Notes under the pieces: generated by a model
Seen by the model: only the letters and a program-made list of their open reading frames with translations
Databases searched by the model: none
What the model was told of the DNA's origin: nothing
Assembly (NCBI RefSeq): GCF_037975245.1
Contig: NC_092572.1
Location: 12,622,769 to 12,686,768, forward strand
Direction: 5' to 3'
Origin: Apostichopus japonicus
Lineage: Eukaryota > Echinodermata > Holothuroidea > Aspidochirotida > Stichopodidae
Length of the DNA stretch: 64,000 nucleotides
Shown: positions 24,227 to 37,400 of the stretch, piece by piece
Layout: every line of letters starts with the position of its first letter
Numbering within the stretch: position 1 is the first letter of the stretch
Position numbers and translations under genes: made by a program

Positions 24227-24869
24227 CAAGGGCGGCGGAACCGGGGGGGGGGGGCACAGGGGGCACGTGCCCCCCACTTTTCGTCAGGTTAAAAATGTGC
24301 CCTTTTTCTACATAAAAATTGAGGTGTCTCAAGTTAGCAAGAGGCCAGGGAACCAGAATGAACACTCGGGAAGGGCATTTCCGGCCATCTGAGGGGTTTG
24401 TAAAACCAAAAATTTTATTGTACGCTCTGCGCCAACCGATGGTGGCGCTCCGCTCAGATAGTCGTGCATACAACTTTGCAAATCCTGGCTATGCCCCTGA
24501 CTTTTAATGAATTTATGTGGGTCAAATCCAAAGCTATCTCGACTGGAAAAAAATTGTTAAGATATTAACAGGAAATAAACTCTTATTCGGAAGATTCCTA
24601 CATTAGCAACTAGCATGATTTCACCTCATTTTGTCTCAAAAGAAAACTTGTTCCTTGTTTCCCAATTTGCACATTGCAGTGCTAGTATGCATATTTTCCT
24701 TGAAGGGGGGGGGGGGCGCTGATGGAGTGATGTGTATACGCAAATAAGATAATACAATAAGAGTTATAAAGGGTACTAAATATAAGGCTGCATCAGTCCA
24801 ATCGAATTTCTGCAAAGTGCCCTTTGATGTCGGTGCCCCCCCAGATTAAAAGTGCTTCCGCCGCCCTTG
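24227..24869. mobile_element. hAT-like non-autonomous DNA transposon, 643 bp, with perfect 8-bp target duplication
   Basis: Ends CAAGGGCGGCGGAA and TTCCGCCGCCCTTG are exact 14-bp inverted repeats. AAAGTAAG flanks it directly at 24219-24226 and 24870-24877. It contains no transposase, but carries at about 24355-24470 the core also found inside 8141-8531 and at several sites in 12-16 kb, ending in GGCTATGCCCCTG, so a further insert is probably nested within it. Confidence 0.9.
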
Positions 24870-24988
24870 AAAGTAAGTTAGTATAAAGAAAAGGTTTTGT
24901 TAAATGGTGAAAACAGCTCATGTTCATTTCAACCAGTTAATTTTTTTCTTTATTGCATTGCATTGTACTGTATGGTATTGTTCTGTAT

Positions 24989-25560
24989 TCTTGTTTACTT
25001 TCATTTCCCGCTTCAAAGCACTCGTAATGACAGTATGATTACCTTGTTTCTATTAAAGGTTAGGAACTGTTCATACTGTCAGTACGAGTGCTTTAAAGCA
25101 TGATATGAGAGGACAGTATAGAGTGGTATTAGCATTAGAATCAGATAAAGTGGTAGGAACTGTTCATACTGTCAGTAACAGTGCTTTAAAGCATAAGAAG
25201 ACAGTATAAAGTGGTATAAGCATTAGAATCAGATAAAGGTTAGGAACTGTTCATACTGTCAGTACGAGTGTTTTGAAGTATAATATGGAAGGACAGTATA
25301 CAGTGGTATTAGCTGAATCCGAATCAGAAAAAGGTTCGGAACTGTTTATACTGTCAGTACGAGTGCTTTGTAGCATGATATGAAAGGACAGTATAGCATA
25401 GTATTAGCATTAGAATCAGATAAAAGGTTCGGAACTGTTCATACTGTCAGTACGAGTGCTTTGAAGCATCATATGGACGGACAGTATACAGTGGTATTAT
25501 CATTAGAATCAGATAAAAGGTTCGGAACTGTTCATACTGTCAGCCGGAAGAGCGTATAAG
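24989..25560. repeat. TIR-capped minisatellite, 85-93-bp unit, copy A
   Basis: It opens with an inverted cap (GCTTCAAAGCACTCGTAATGACAGTATGA, 25010-25038), then about six direct units of GGAACTGTTCATACTGTCAGTACGAGTGCTTT and spacer. The left flank, cap and units are shared with 35193-35690. The pairing of an inverted cap with direct units suggests a transposable element with internal tandem repeats. Confidence 0.8.
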
Positions 25561-25659
25561 AGTGCAGAGTTAGGGATCGTTTCGTTCGTGTTTATAGTGT
25601 AATGCTTAATGGAGCTTCTGGAAAAACAAAACTCAGCAACACCAACAAAAAGACATTCA

Positions 25660-27982
25660 AAACAGGTTTTAGTAGCTGTTTATTATGCATTTAACCAATG
25701 TCTGACACAAAGTAAAAGTATGACTTATATTAATGATAATAATTATAATCGTATGAATAAGTAAGGAGAGGGGTTCATATGGTGGGTTTGAAATAATAAG
25801 GCCTCATAATAAGATAGAAAGAAAGGCATATAACAGAAAGACAAACATTATAATTTATAACTAATAATTTATTAATTGAAATTTTTCATCACATGATATG
25901 CAAAAATGACAATTACCCGAATCATTCATGAGAAACTAAACATATTTCTCTCCGTAACTTTAATTGTAACAGAACCCCTGAACAATTATAACCGCAAACT
26001 TTTAAAATTGCTTCTTTTCCGAATAAATATTTCAATATTTCCTTCTCAAAGCGGAATGTGCAACATCAAGGTGACCTTAAAATATTAAAGAATTTTTAGT
26101 CAAGGTGATTTTTTTTATTAATATTCAATGTGAAGATTAAGAAAAACGAGAATATTTCCTATGTACAGTAGAGACTTTTATCTCCTGTGCTTCGAATATT
26201 CATAAGTCATGCATATTTATAATCACCCTACATATTCACAAAATATAGTTGTGCAATTCATAAAAACTACATGGTCAAAAATAGTGGTATTTTTTTTCTC
26301 GTCTTTTTGTATAGAGAAGATCTACATTAGAATTTTTTTCAACACAGCAAAACAGTTTTACAAATAATTCTGTGCGAATTAACAATGGTACTTTCTCCAT
26401 TTGTCTTCTTGTGCTTTTTTTGTTTTAAGTAAGTTGAATATAAACAATGGAATGATGTGACATAATCTAAAGGACCTCAATAATATTCCTTTAACTTAAA
26501 GGATTGAAAGATGCTTACTGGATAATCTTCACAACAAACAAAGTGACCACAAAAAAAACACTAAAAAATTTAAAAGTGAAACGGTGAATTTAGCGGCATT
26601 GATGAAAATGATTCTACTGAGTAAAATACGGTATATAAACTTTACAAGGTGATCAAAGATTGGACGGATCTTGATAAGAGGCTAGCAAGAACAAAGGCGA
26701 AGACCTGCATGGACAATTGAAGGGTTACAGATGCCCCCCCTGCCCCGGTGGTGGAGAAGGGGGAGGTGGGAAGGTGATGAGAATTGTCAGTAGACTTGCT
26801 TGTTCTATAGGGCTGATGATCCCATACCTTACTTTAACAATTAGGCATTCCTATATGGGTATATCTGACAGAGAAAGTGAATGTTTAAGAAGCAACCGTG
26901 TCAGTGAATAAATTAATATTCATGTTATTGAAGCTCTAATAAATATGCATGATGCCAAAAGGGTATTGGTATATGTAAGACAGGGTATGTTTCACAGCTC
27001 AACGCTGCTGTATGTCAAGTCTACCAATCCTGAAAGATTAGAAGAGGTAATTTGAGGCCATATATATTTCTCATGAAAATTCATATTATATTAAATGACA
27101 TCAGTTTACAGAATTCAAATTCTGGTTCCTTTGTTATTTAAATTAAAACCCTGTAACCCTTTGATTGCTTTTATGCTAATCAGTAACAATCACACAGTGT
27201 TCTTGCACTACATAGAAAAGAATAACAAAAGAGTAAACTAATCGACACTAAAACAGACCGGAAAACGAAAGGAGACTTTCTCCGGAAGGAATTTACATGA
27301 AGAATTGGAAAAACGTTTGAAGAAAGAAGTTTACAGTATTAAACAAATTAACACTTTACTGTGTACGAGTCATCTCTGAATAGAAATATTGTGTAGTAAA
27401 GAAAATTAACTGGAATGTATTCAATGGTAGTCAGTTTACAAACGATGCAAAACTTAAAAGAGAAGAAACAATTAAAAAGTGTTTGAGAAGCTCGCGACCA
27501 AAAGTTTACCAACATGATATCAGTCCGTTGAGACTGTGGTTGACTAGGTGTACCTCAGAAAATGGACGGATCTCTTATTCATTGTATGGACAAATCAAGG
27601 TGCTCTAGGCTACAAGCGGTTTCAATATGTTAAGGAAGACCTTATTTTCAGAAAGAAATTTAATAGCATGATAAAATCAAACGAATCGATAAAATGTAAA
27701 AGATGATCATTTATGATGATCAATTTTTGAGAGTCAAAAGTTCTTTCACCATTGTGACAGCAGTTTCATGTATTTACAATTTTTTTGGGTAAGGGCAGGG
27801 TCCTCTCCTGTTTCTTATGCATCATCATATTGCATCAGCAATAGATGACTGTGACCATAAACTAAATAAGTGCTGAATTCTAGCATATTTTGAGCTAGTA
27901 TTCTATATACTACTCTGTGCTATTTGACAGAAAAATTGAAATAAAAGAGATGAAAAAAAAAATTACACCACTTCAAGACATA
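25660..27982 (-). other. Probable 3' UTR of the large minus-strand gene
   Basis: This is AT-rich unique sequence after the stop codon. On the minus strand an AATAAA (25684-25679) is followed within 60 bases by a GU-rich tract (TTTTTGTTGGTGTTGCTGAG), which makes a convincing cleavage region. Closer AATAAA strings exist (near 25868 and 26118), so the end is not certain. Confidence 0.5.
25679..25684 (-). terminator. Candidate polyadenylation signal of the large gene
   Basis: AATAAA on the minus strand followed by a GU-rich downstream element. Confidence 0.45.
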
Positions 27983-30900
27983 TTATTCTTCTATTTCATC
28001 TTTCTCTTTCCTCTTCTTCTCTATCTCTTCTTCGAAGTAGTTGACTTTCTTCATCAGGTTCTCCATCCTGATATCTAACGCCCTCAGTTGACCCCTCAAG
28101 ACCTCAGTGAATTCACCCTCTCCCCTTCTGTTGGGTTCCTCCTCCAATCTCTTGAGGCCCTCCTGGGATGCCTGCCTCTCCATCATGGCCTGGGCTATGT
28201 CTACATTGAGTTGGTCGAGTTGATGCTGCAGGTGGCCGATCTGGGCTTCCACAAGTTCTTTGGAAGACCGAATCACAGATGGAACGGTCCTTACTGTCGG
28301 CCTAAAAAAAACAGAAAAACTTGTTATTGTAAATGTTGTAAGTGAAAAAGAAAATGGTGGAGAAATTTCAAATAGAGCAAGGTTCAGACAGATATAACTT
28401 TGCAGTAGTAAAAACTACAACTGAAATCCTGTTTTTTAAGACTAATGAGAATGGCACAAAAAGACTTAAGCTATTTAAGTTACTTTCCACAAACCCTTGA
28501 GGTCTGCACTGTCTCGATCTGGTATGTTGAAAAAAAATCTACGTAGTCATTAGAATCTAAAAAAAATTGCCAATCAGACCAAAAGTTAAATAGTGGTAAA
28601 AGACAACATACATTTAAACTTTACAGAATGATAATGAATATGCATTAAAACCAAACCTCTCTCCTCTTAAATACAAAAGGTTTTAGCATCACCTACTAAC
28701 AAACTACAACAGCCCTCTATTCGTGTGTTCAACCCTCCCTACTCTCACACCTCACCATCCCACCATCGGCATACATATTTCATCCCCTAACTTACCTTTC
28801 GTAACATCTTGCGTCCTCATACCCCTTCTTTGACCGCATTTATAGCCACAGAAGCAAGCCATACCCTGCTAGAACCTTATTTCTCATCTACCCTACTAAA
28901 CCACACTAGCAACTCTTTGCTCTCCTCTCTGGTCATGCTTTTATTATGTCTTCCACACCCCTCCGTACGCTACTTTCTACCACCCTGTTAGCACCCTGTT
29001 ACATCACTTACCCATTGGACTCCTTCGGGTCCTTCACACCCTTCAGTTCGTTAAGTCTGACCTGCACCAGGTCCTTTGTGTACGCTGTGCCTCCGTGGGA
29101 TTCTATGTATTCACGCAGCCGTGTATTATCTGATTGTTCCCTGGCTTCGTTAAGATGCTGCTTAATTTTCTGTAACGACCACAAACAAAAAACACCGATC
29201 GATGCAGACCTCTCCAATCAGAACAAATGAGAATTATTTCCAAGACTATTCTACAGTATGCAACATCCCTACAATAAGGCTTAATACATGACTATGTCAT
29301 GACCCTACATTCGGCTTTATACCATGTTGGCTGCAACATTAAAAACGACAGTAATAAAAGTGGGGAGGGGAGGCCCAGACTGAAATCTGTCTTTGAGAAC
29401 CTGTTTTTATCATATCAAGGCTCAGACAGCATTTCCATAGCACCAACAGACAGTGAAAAGGAATAAGTGGATCCCCCACAGACATCAAATCTTTGAACCA
29501 AATCTCAAGAAAATGTTTTCCTTATAACAAGTATGGATGTGAATGAATAGAAGAAGTTTTATTTTTGGTGAATTTACTTTCAAAGAAAACATAAGCTGTT
29601 CTTAAGTACCTCTTGAGAGAAATCTGCTTCTATTGGGTCTTTGACCTTTGAACTGATCAATTCTCCCACCATGTTTGCCTTCTGGTCGGTCCCCCTTGTG
29701 CGCTTCAGCAGGGTCTCCAGAGAGGACTTGCCGTGGGGCAACACCTTGGCCAGGATCCTTGGGGCTGTCGTCCCTCGGGACCGAGAGAAGAACATGTCTT
29801 GACAAATGATATTCATGGTCTAGGGGAAAGAAGAACAACAAGAAGAAGAAATCATCAAATATTCATTAAGTACAAAATAGTAGATAATTGAACAGTACAA
29901 AATAGTAGTAGTAATAGTACAAAATAATAGAAAATTCAATAGTACAAAATAGTAGTAGTAATAGTACAAAATAGTACAAACTTCAATAGTACGAAATAGT
30001 AGTAGTTATAGTAAAAAATAGTACAAAATTGAAAAGTACAAAATAGTAGTAGTAATAGTACAAAATAGTACAAAATTGAATAGTACAAAATAGTAATAGT
30101 ACAAAACAATATAATATAGTAATAGAACAAAATAGTACAAAAATTGTATTTTCAGTTCACATCAACCACGATCCAAAGCAGTTTCTGAACTTCAACATAA
30201 AGAGAGCGAACGTTTCTCCTAGAGATTTTTTGCAATATTCCTTCGGATTATGTTTTGCAGTTTGTCTCATATGCAGGTCTTTTTGGGGGGCAGTTTGTTT
30301 TAGTTTCTTTATCTCTGAAATGGATCAATAGATCAGTCAGTCATTCCATCAATCAATCCATCAAGGGATCAATCAATCAAGCAATCAATCGATCAATCGA
30401 TCAAGCAATCAATCAATAACAACTAACCTTATAAAATTCTCTCAGGAAGAGAGGATTAGAATCGTCCGTCAAGTCTTCAATCTTGATGTGCGCCAGGCAG
30501 TGAGCCACCACCATCACAAATTCCCCGACCGACTCCAAACGTTCCTTCCTCACGAAGAGAATCTTCTTGGCGTGTTGGTAGAAGAAGGAATGTCGGAACA
30601 TGTTTTTGTCGTAGTTATTCTGCGGGAGGGACGCGGCCAACAGGAGGGTCACCTCGGGGGTACCCATGGAGTGTCGGAGGAGACGGGTGAGGAACACGCC
30701 AAACCGATAGATGACAAACTGGCTGGGTGTTATACCGTTGATGTCCAGCGGTATGATGTCCTCTCCGAGCATCCACTGGGCATCTTTGATATCGATAAAG
30801 ACGTCAGAAACAGCTCCTGGATACAAAAAAACAAAAGAGAGGAAGAAAATGTCATGAAGTTCTCAAGTTTCTTTGTCCCATATAAGCAAGACCAGTTTCT

Positions 30901-31416
30901 CATCTGGCATGAAATACTCGAACAATCTGTCAGGCTAATGGAAGACAGCATTTTACAGTACTAAAAACCAGATATTGCTTAATTGATTTATCAATGTGAT
31001 CCCAACTCCCCCAACCCCCCTCACCCTCCCTCCATCAACACGGTCCTATCATCCATGCCATCTATGAAAACTCCTTTTATGGCAATAAACATGTAGACTT
31101 CAGATTCAGTTTACTAATGACAGTATTAATTCAAACTAGCACAAGTCGTAACCAATCCAGGTCCTACGTGCACATCAACCTTTGACCTCTTAGTTCTCAC
31201 CTTTGACCCCTGGTTTCATTCCGGTAGTATTTTTCAACATTTCTTCCATTTCCTTCAAGTCTTTGAACAGCTGCGAGTCCATCAGAGAGTTAAAGATGGA
31301 GGCATCCATGCCGGCTGGTAGATCTGGTTTGTCGCCCTCTTCATTCTTCAGCTGCCAGTCTGTTGGAGTTTCTGGCCGCCAGGATTCTGCGTTGGTCTTG
31401 TTAAGGTCAGATGCAC
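27983..31416 (-). CDS. Large gene, segment 7: C-terminal globular domain and terminal coil (exons 31201-31416, 30428-30816, 29610-29819, 29012-29169, 27983-28301)
   Basis: Here the low-complexity coil gives way to mixed hydrophobic sequence with Trp, Phe and Cys (WRPETPTDWQLK, QWMLGEDIIPLDINGITP, RFGVFLTRLLRHSMGTPEV). Exon 30428-30816 has GEFVMVVAHCLAHIKIEDL, an H-x-x-x-H helix with Cys where a zincin would have Glu. Exon 29012-29169 has RLREYIESHGGTAYTKDLV. The terminal exon returns to a short coiled coil and ends EKDEIEE then TAA. Compact and likely conserved, but I do not recognise the fold. Confidence 0.85.
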
Positions 31417-34400
31417 CTGAGGGTGAAATAAAAAGTCAATATTTATAAAATAAATAAATTTATAAATTTGCTCCAAGAAACATTATAAAACCTATGACAA
31501 AAAAATATTTAGCTAATCACAAAGATGTCTTAAAGTTGGCCAATGACACATTTTGGCCAATTATTTTAGGCCCTGTTGGATTCGTACAGCTGCTTACTGT
31601 TGATACTCCCCTACGGCACCCTTCTGCCCCCCTATGTCAGTGCCCCATCAAGCAAGTTCAGAAACTGACGTCAACCTTTCTAAAGCAAATGATGAAGTGG
31701 ATCAGTAAATTCACAGCCCTGTTACATGTTTCAGTTGCATTGATCTTTTTGGAACCTTCTTTGGCACTTTTCCACTCCCATCACCCTCCCCCCCTTTCTC
31801 CTAAATACGATCCTGTACTTTGAAAGACTTTTCATGTAAGACTGATCTTTCTTGGTAATTTCACAGCCTTGTTTACAAAAATTGTAGTTCAATCATCTCT
31901 TGTAAGTTTCTTTTCCCCTTTCCTCTCCCCTCCCCTCCCCCCCGCCCACCCTGTACTTAAGAAGATTTACCTTGTCTGTGTATGAGGTTGATCTGGTCCT
32001 GTGTGCGTCTCTGGTCCATCTCTCCCTCTCCTAAGAACTCTCCCGTGATGCGAGATTTCTCCTGATCCTCCCGCCTCTTACGTCTCGCCTCCAGCCGGGC
32101 TCGAGTCTTCTCTGCGTTACGTCGGTGTTCCTGCTCCTTGGTCTCGTCGTATTTCCTCTGGTTCTCCTCATGTTCCTTGATAAGTTTCTACAATTCAAAA
32201 CAAATACCAGATAGAAAGGAGTCACTGTGTCGTCCCATTAATAATGATGCAATGTTCCTGAAACACAAGCAGATTCTGCAGAGATAATCTCCAATATCTG
32301 ATTATGATTCAGCCTTGTAGCTGCTGCAGCTTTTGTGTTTGAGAGTGTCTAAATTTGTCACAAAAGTGTTTCATCATTTTATATGGTTTCCCTCTTTCCA
32401 ATCCCTCACCCACTCTGCCTCCACCTTCCACCTACTATCCCACCCACCCCCCACCCCACCACCTCTCAGCACCTTCAACCTACCCTCATGACTAACTGTT
32501 CCTGATGGTTACCAATAATTACAAAAAGTAAAGTGTAAACAAATTCTACTTCAAGAATTCTACTTCTTAAATTTTCCTTGATTGTCATAGCTTGACACGA
32601 TATGACCTTTGACCTCTGACTTACATCTTTCATAGCTTGGTTGTCTCCGGCGTTCTCCAGGTCCTGTTTTAGCCTTCTTTCTCTCTCTGCATTCTGCTGC
32701 TCTCTCTGTTTCTCCAATTTGGACAATTTTTCTCTTTCTCGTTGATCCTCTTTCATCTTCTCCGATTCAAGTTCCGTTTCGAGGTTCCTATTCATAACAA
32801 ACAAACAATAATATAAGTTTGTAATAAAAAAACTGAAGATTTGTTTTATAAAGTGGAAAACATCTTCTACGATTCTAGTTCTGTTTCAAGATTCCTGTTC
32901 GTAACAAAACAGAAAAACAAGTTTATAGTAAAAAAACAGAGTTTAATAAGATGCCAAGTAGACAACATCTTCTCCGATTCAAGTTCCGTCTCAATATTCC
33001 TGTTCATAACCAAAAAAAAAAGTTTGTAACAAAAAAACAGAAGATTTGTCTTATAAGGTGCCAAGTAGACAACAGTGACAAGGTTGAAAGTAATACATCC
33101 TTCCCAAAGAGATGCAATATCTAGACTGACTGTCTCTCAAAACCTGCAAAAATATGAAACATGGAACCAAAATTAAAATTTCAGTAACAGAAAAAATTAG
33201 CTCCCTACTCTAACTGCTGCTGCATCTTCTTTTGCCTCTCCACATCTCGCCTCATCTTTTCATCTTTGATTCGTTTGACCTCCTCCTCTGTCTCTTTCAC
33301 CTTGCTCTCTCTGAATCTCTGCGCTTCCTTTGCGGCCCTCTCTGCTGCCTCTGTGTATTGTTGGGCCAAAGCCTGATCGAAAATAACAAAGCATTGAAAA
33401 AAGCATTGTAAAAATATACCCAAAGCATAAAAACAGCATTTTAAAACTGTAAAAGCATGTCCTATTCCCAAACATTTACAACTGAAACATTTGTTACATT
33501 CTTAGAAAATTTTAAATGCACGAAATTTAGGCACATAGCTTCTCCTTTGATCATCTCAACCCATTTCCCAGCCATACCCCTTCCCCCTCAATTTTTTGAC
33601 TGCCACTGTTGCAAACAATTTTTGCTGTCCCTCTACATTTAATCAATATTCTAATTTAATTATAATTATCTGCTATAGAGTTGCTTTGATTGGCAACAGT
33701 TCTTTGTTTCAAGTCATGTTTCTTTCCTTCCATATTGTTGTTTGGCAATGCTTTGAGAGCTTTACTTCTCTGGACACATATTTACTCCCTAAACCATTCA
33801 TCATCCCATCTCCTCTCTGCCCCTCCTCCTTAAAACCCTACAGAGAACATAACACCACATCCCATCCTCACCAGCCATGTCCATACCAGTTTGCTCTCCC
33901 CAGGCTTACAAAAAGTCCACACATCCATTTATATCCAATAAATAAACCCACCACCCAACCAGCCTCCCCCAACCAACACCACCCACAGCAAACCTACAGA
34001 GAACATTAAACCACATCCAATCCTCACGAGCCACACCCATACCAGTTTGCTCTCCCCAGACTTACAAAAAGTCCTCACATCCATTTATACCCCAATGAAT
34101 TACACCCCAACCAGTCCACCCACAACCAACCCCACCCCCTGCAAACCTACAGAGAACATTAAACCACATCCTGTTCTCACCAGCCACACCTGTTTGCTCT
34201 TTCCAGCCTTACGAAAAGTCATCGCATCCATTTACACCCCAATGAGTTACCCCCTCCCTCCACCCCTCCCCCCTCACACATACACCTATTCTATCTGTAT
34301 ATCACCCACCTCTTCTGGTGATATCTGTATCATCGCATCAGCTAGCTCCCGCAGTTGTTTCTCTTTCAGGGCTAGCCTCTGTTGTGCTTGCTGCACTTCC

Positions 34401-37400
34401 AGCGCTGGTAAACAGTCGTTCGCAGCCTGGTCTATCTTTATCTCAGAAGACTGTTCAAAGTCACTCAGTTGTTTCTACGGGGGGAGAAAAATGTTAACAT
34501 ATTAAAATGAAATGGAAAGGAAACTTTTTGAGATAAAAGTATCCACATAGACAACAATTAAAAGTGCTGATAAAAAAATTAAAATGCAATTAGCTTCTAT
34601 AACTTCCGTAAACCCGAATGCAATGAATCATAGTAAATTACGAAGAACTTGAAAACTTGCAGGCAACTGTGATTTTTAGTCCAGGTTTAATTTCCATAAA
34701 TGTTTAATCCAGGTTCTACTAATAAAATTGATGGAAAAGAGCTAATCAAATTTATGGCTAGAGCCGGCTTTCGAAATCGTGACCTACCGTTGTCTAAAAT
34801 TTCCCAGCCAGTTTTCCGTTATGGATTTACTTTAAATAAAGTTTTATCAGAGAAAAGTGACTTTCTATTCTTTCATGAATAAGATACATTCTGGTTATTA
34901 TTTTTTTCTCATTGGGCTGTTTGATTGGGCTGCTGATTACCTTGTGCTGTCTCTGCAATTCCTCCTTCTTCTCGATAAGATCGGCAGATGACATGGACCC
35001 AGAATTGGCCACCAGCTCCAGGAACTCTTTCTGCTGATTGGCTACAAGTTCATTCCTCTCCTGGTTTCGTTTGTCCATCATCTCGACTCTGGCGTTCAGC
35101 TGAGCGGCTTCCCGTTCTTTTTGCATTTGTTCTTCCTGGAATGAGAAAAAATGGAAATTCATCCAATTTGGCCCATTTTTTGTTGTTGCAAAACTTGTAC
35201 TTTCATGTCCTGCTTTTCAAAGCACTCTCACTGACAGTATAAGCAGTGTGAATATCCTTGTTTATTTCAGATAAATGTTAGGAACTGTTCATACTGTCAG
35301 TACGAGTGCTTTGAACCATGATAGGACAGTATAGAGTGGTAATAGCATTAGAATCAGATAAAGGTTAGGAACTGTTTATACTGTCAGCACAAGTGATTTA
35401 AAGCATGATATGATAGGACAGTATAGAGTGGTATTAGCATTAGAATCAGAAAAAGGTTAGGAACTGTTCATACTGTCAGTACGAGTGCTTTAAAGCATGA
35501 TATGGGAGGACAGTTTAAAGTGGTATTAGCATTAGAATCAGATCAAGGTTAGGAACTGTTCATACTGTCAGTACGATTACTTTAAAGCATGATATGGGAG
35601 GAGAGTATAGAGTGGTAGTAGCATTAGAATCAGATAAAGGTTAGGAACTGTTCATACTGTCAGTACAAGTGCTCTGAAGCTTGTAAAATCTTGGAAAACA
35701 AAGGATTATAAATACTGTGACCTATTGCAACTTTAAATATAAATCTAAACCTGATTCTTGAATAGGGTTTGACGGTACATGGAGACATCCAGACCGTTCA
35801 AGAAACCCAACACCCTTTACCTGATTAATTTGTTCCTTGATGTGTCTCTGTCGTAGCACCTTGTAGATGGTGTTCTCAACGGTACCTTGCTCCTCCCCCT
35901 CCAGGCTCTCCTCTAGGGCAGGAAGTTCGGCTGCTTTAATCTGAAAGAATTATTGTCGATAGAATTAAAGAATGCTTCTCTCAGATGTAAAGGACATTGT
36001 AAGCAAATGTCACATGGCAGGCATCATGAGATTAAACTAGTCCTGTCATGATGGACCAGATGTCTTGTTCGACTAGGCCTGTGGATTTACCCTCGTCTCG
36101 TTTTGTCCCTGGTACCAAAAAAATTTTCAGAAGAGAGATGTCCGGCTAAACTATGTCGCCAAAATACTTGATTATTTCACCTTTAGCTTGGAGATATTTT
36201 ATTCCATATCAATGGAGTTATAGCAGAACCTCCAATACATACCAGGATCCCTAAAGCAGCCTGGATAACAGGGCTTCCCACAATGGTTGGCCCAAAGGCC
36301 AAGTCCAGCCTGTGAAAGATTTCAATCAAGCCCGCAAAGGAAACCATCGTCAACCAACAATATTTCAGTAATTAGGTATGCAGGCCCTGCAGGCTTTAGT
36401 CTTCAGCACCCTACCCTTCACAAATATGCTCAATTTTATGGTTATATGTGAGAGTATGAGATTTGCCTGGCCCTTGGGTTTGACTTTCACCAATGTTTCA
36501 TTAATTGAGAACCCCTTGCCCCAGAGGTAACCCCCTCATCTCATTCAGTCTGCATTACCATCAACTTTAAGGAAAGAATCCTTTCTTAAATAATTGCTTG
36601 TACACCTAGTTGCCTGGTAAGGTGTCTCTCAGCCCCTGTTCTTTTCCAGATTAGTAATCCATTCCCCTCCCCCTCCCCCTCCCCCCCCCACCTATCCATT
36701 ACCTCACCCCAACAAGCACACCACATCAAACTAATACCTTCCTCCTCTCACAACACCAATTCCAAACTTACCTGATTATCTGCCAAGGCGTCTCTCTCGG
36801 CCCTAGCGTTTAATTGTTCCTTCTCAATCACAACGAGATGTTTCTGCTTCAGAGTAGATTCCTTCTGCTTCCTGCGGTCATTCAAGCGGTCAGCGATTGC
36901 CTGCCTCTGACGGTCTCTCTCTTTGTCCATGCTGCTTGCTAGCTTCTCCACCTAGGAGTAATTAATTAATAACTGTCGTCAAGTAACTAATAAACAATGC
37001 CATGGAATCGATACTGTTGAGCACTTATCTGTACTGTCAAGTTATTGATGGGTACTGTCATGTTATTGGTCGTACTGTTAAGTTATTGATCAGTACTTTC
37101 AAGTTATTTGTCATACTGTCAAGTTATTGATCGGTCATTATTATTTTCAGTAAAAGTTAACTTGGTAATCTTTATCAAATCTCAACTGTCATTGGTTTAC
37201 AATCAACACTGAACATGAATTAGTCGTTAGTATAGCAATACTGAAATCCAATTTGTGTCGGCAAACTATCTATCCCCCCCCAACAACACCTCCTCCCCTC
37301 CTTTGGCCTATCCCAACCCACACCTAAGGGCCAAATTTCTCACCTCTCTCTCATGTTGTTCAAGCAATTCTTTGTACTTCTCCTCTGAGAGCTGTTTCCT

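Noticed and set aside
32862-33060. Two extra coding exons in the large gene
   Set aside because: They are partial tandem copies of the start of exon 32625-32787, one has an early stop, and skipping them gives a perfect phase match.
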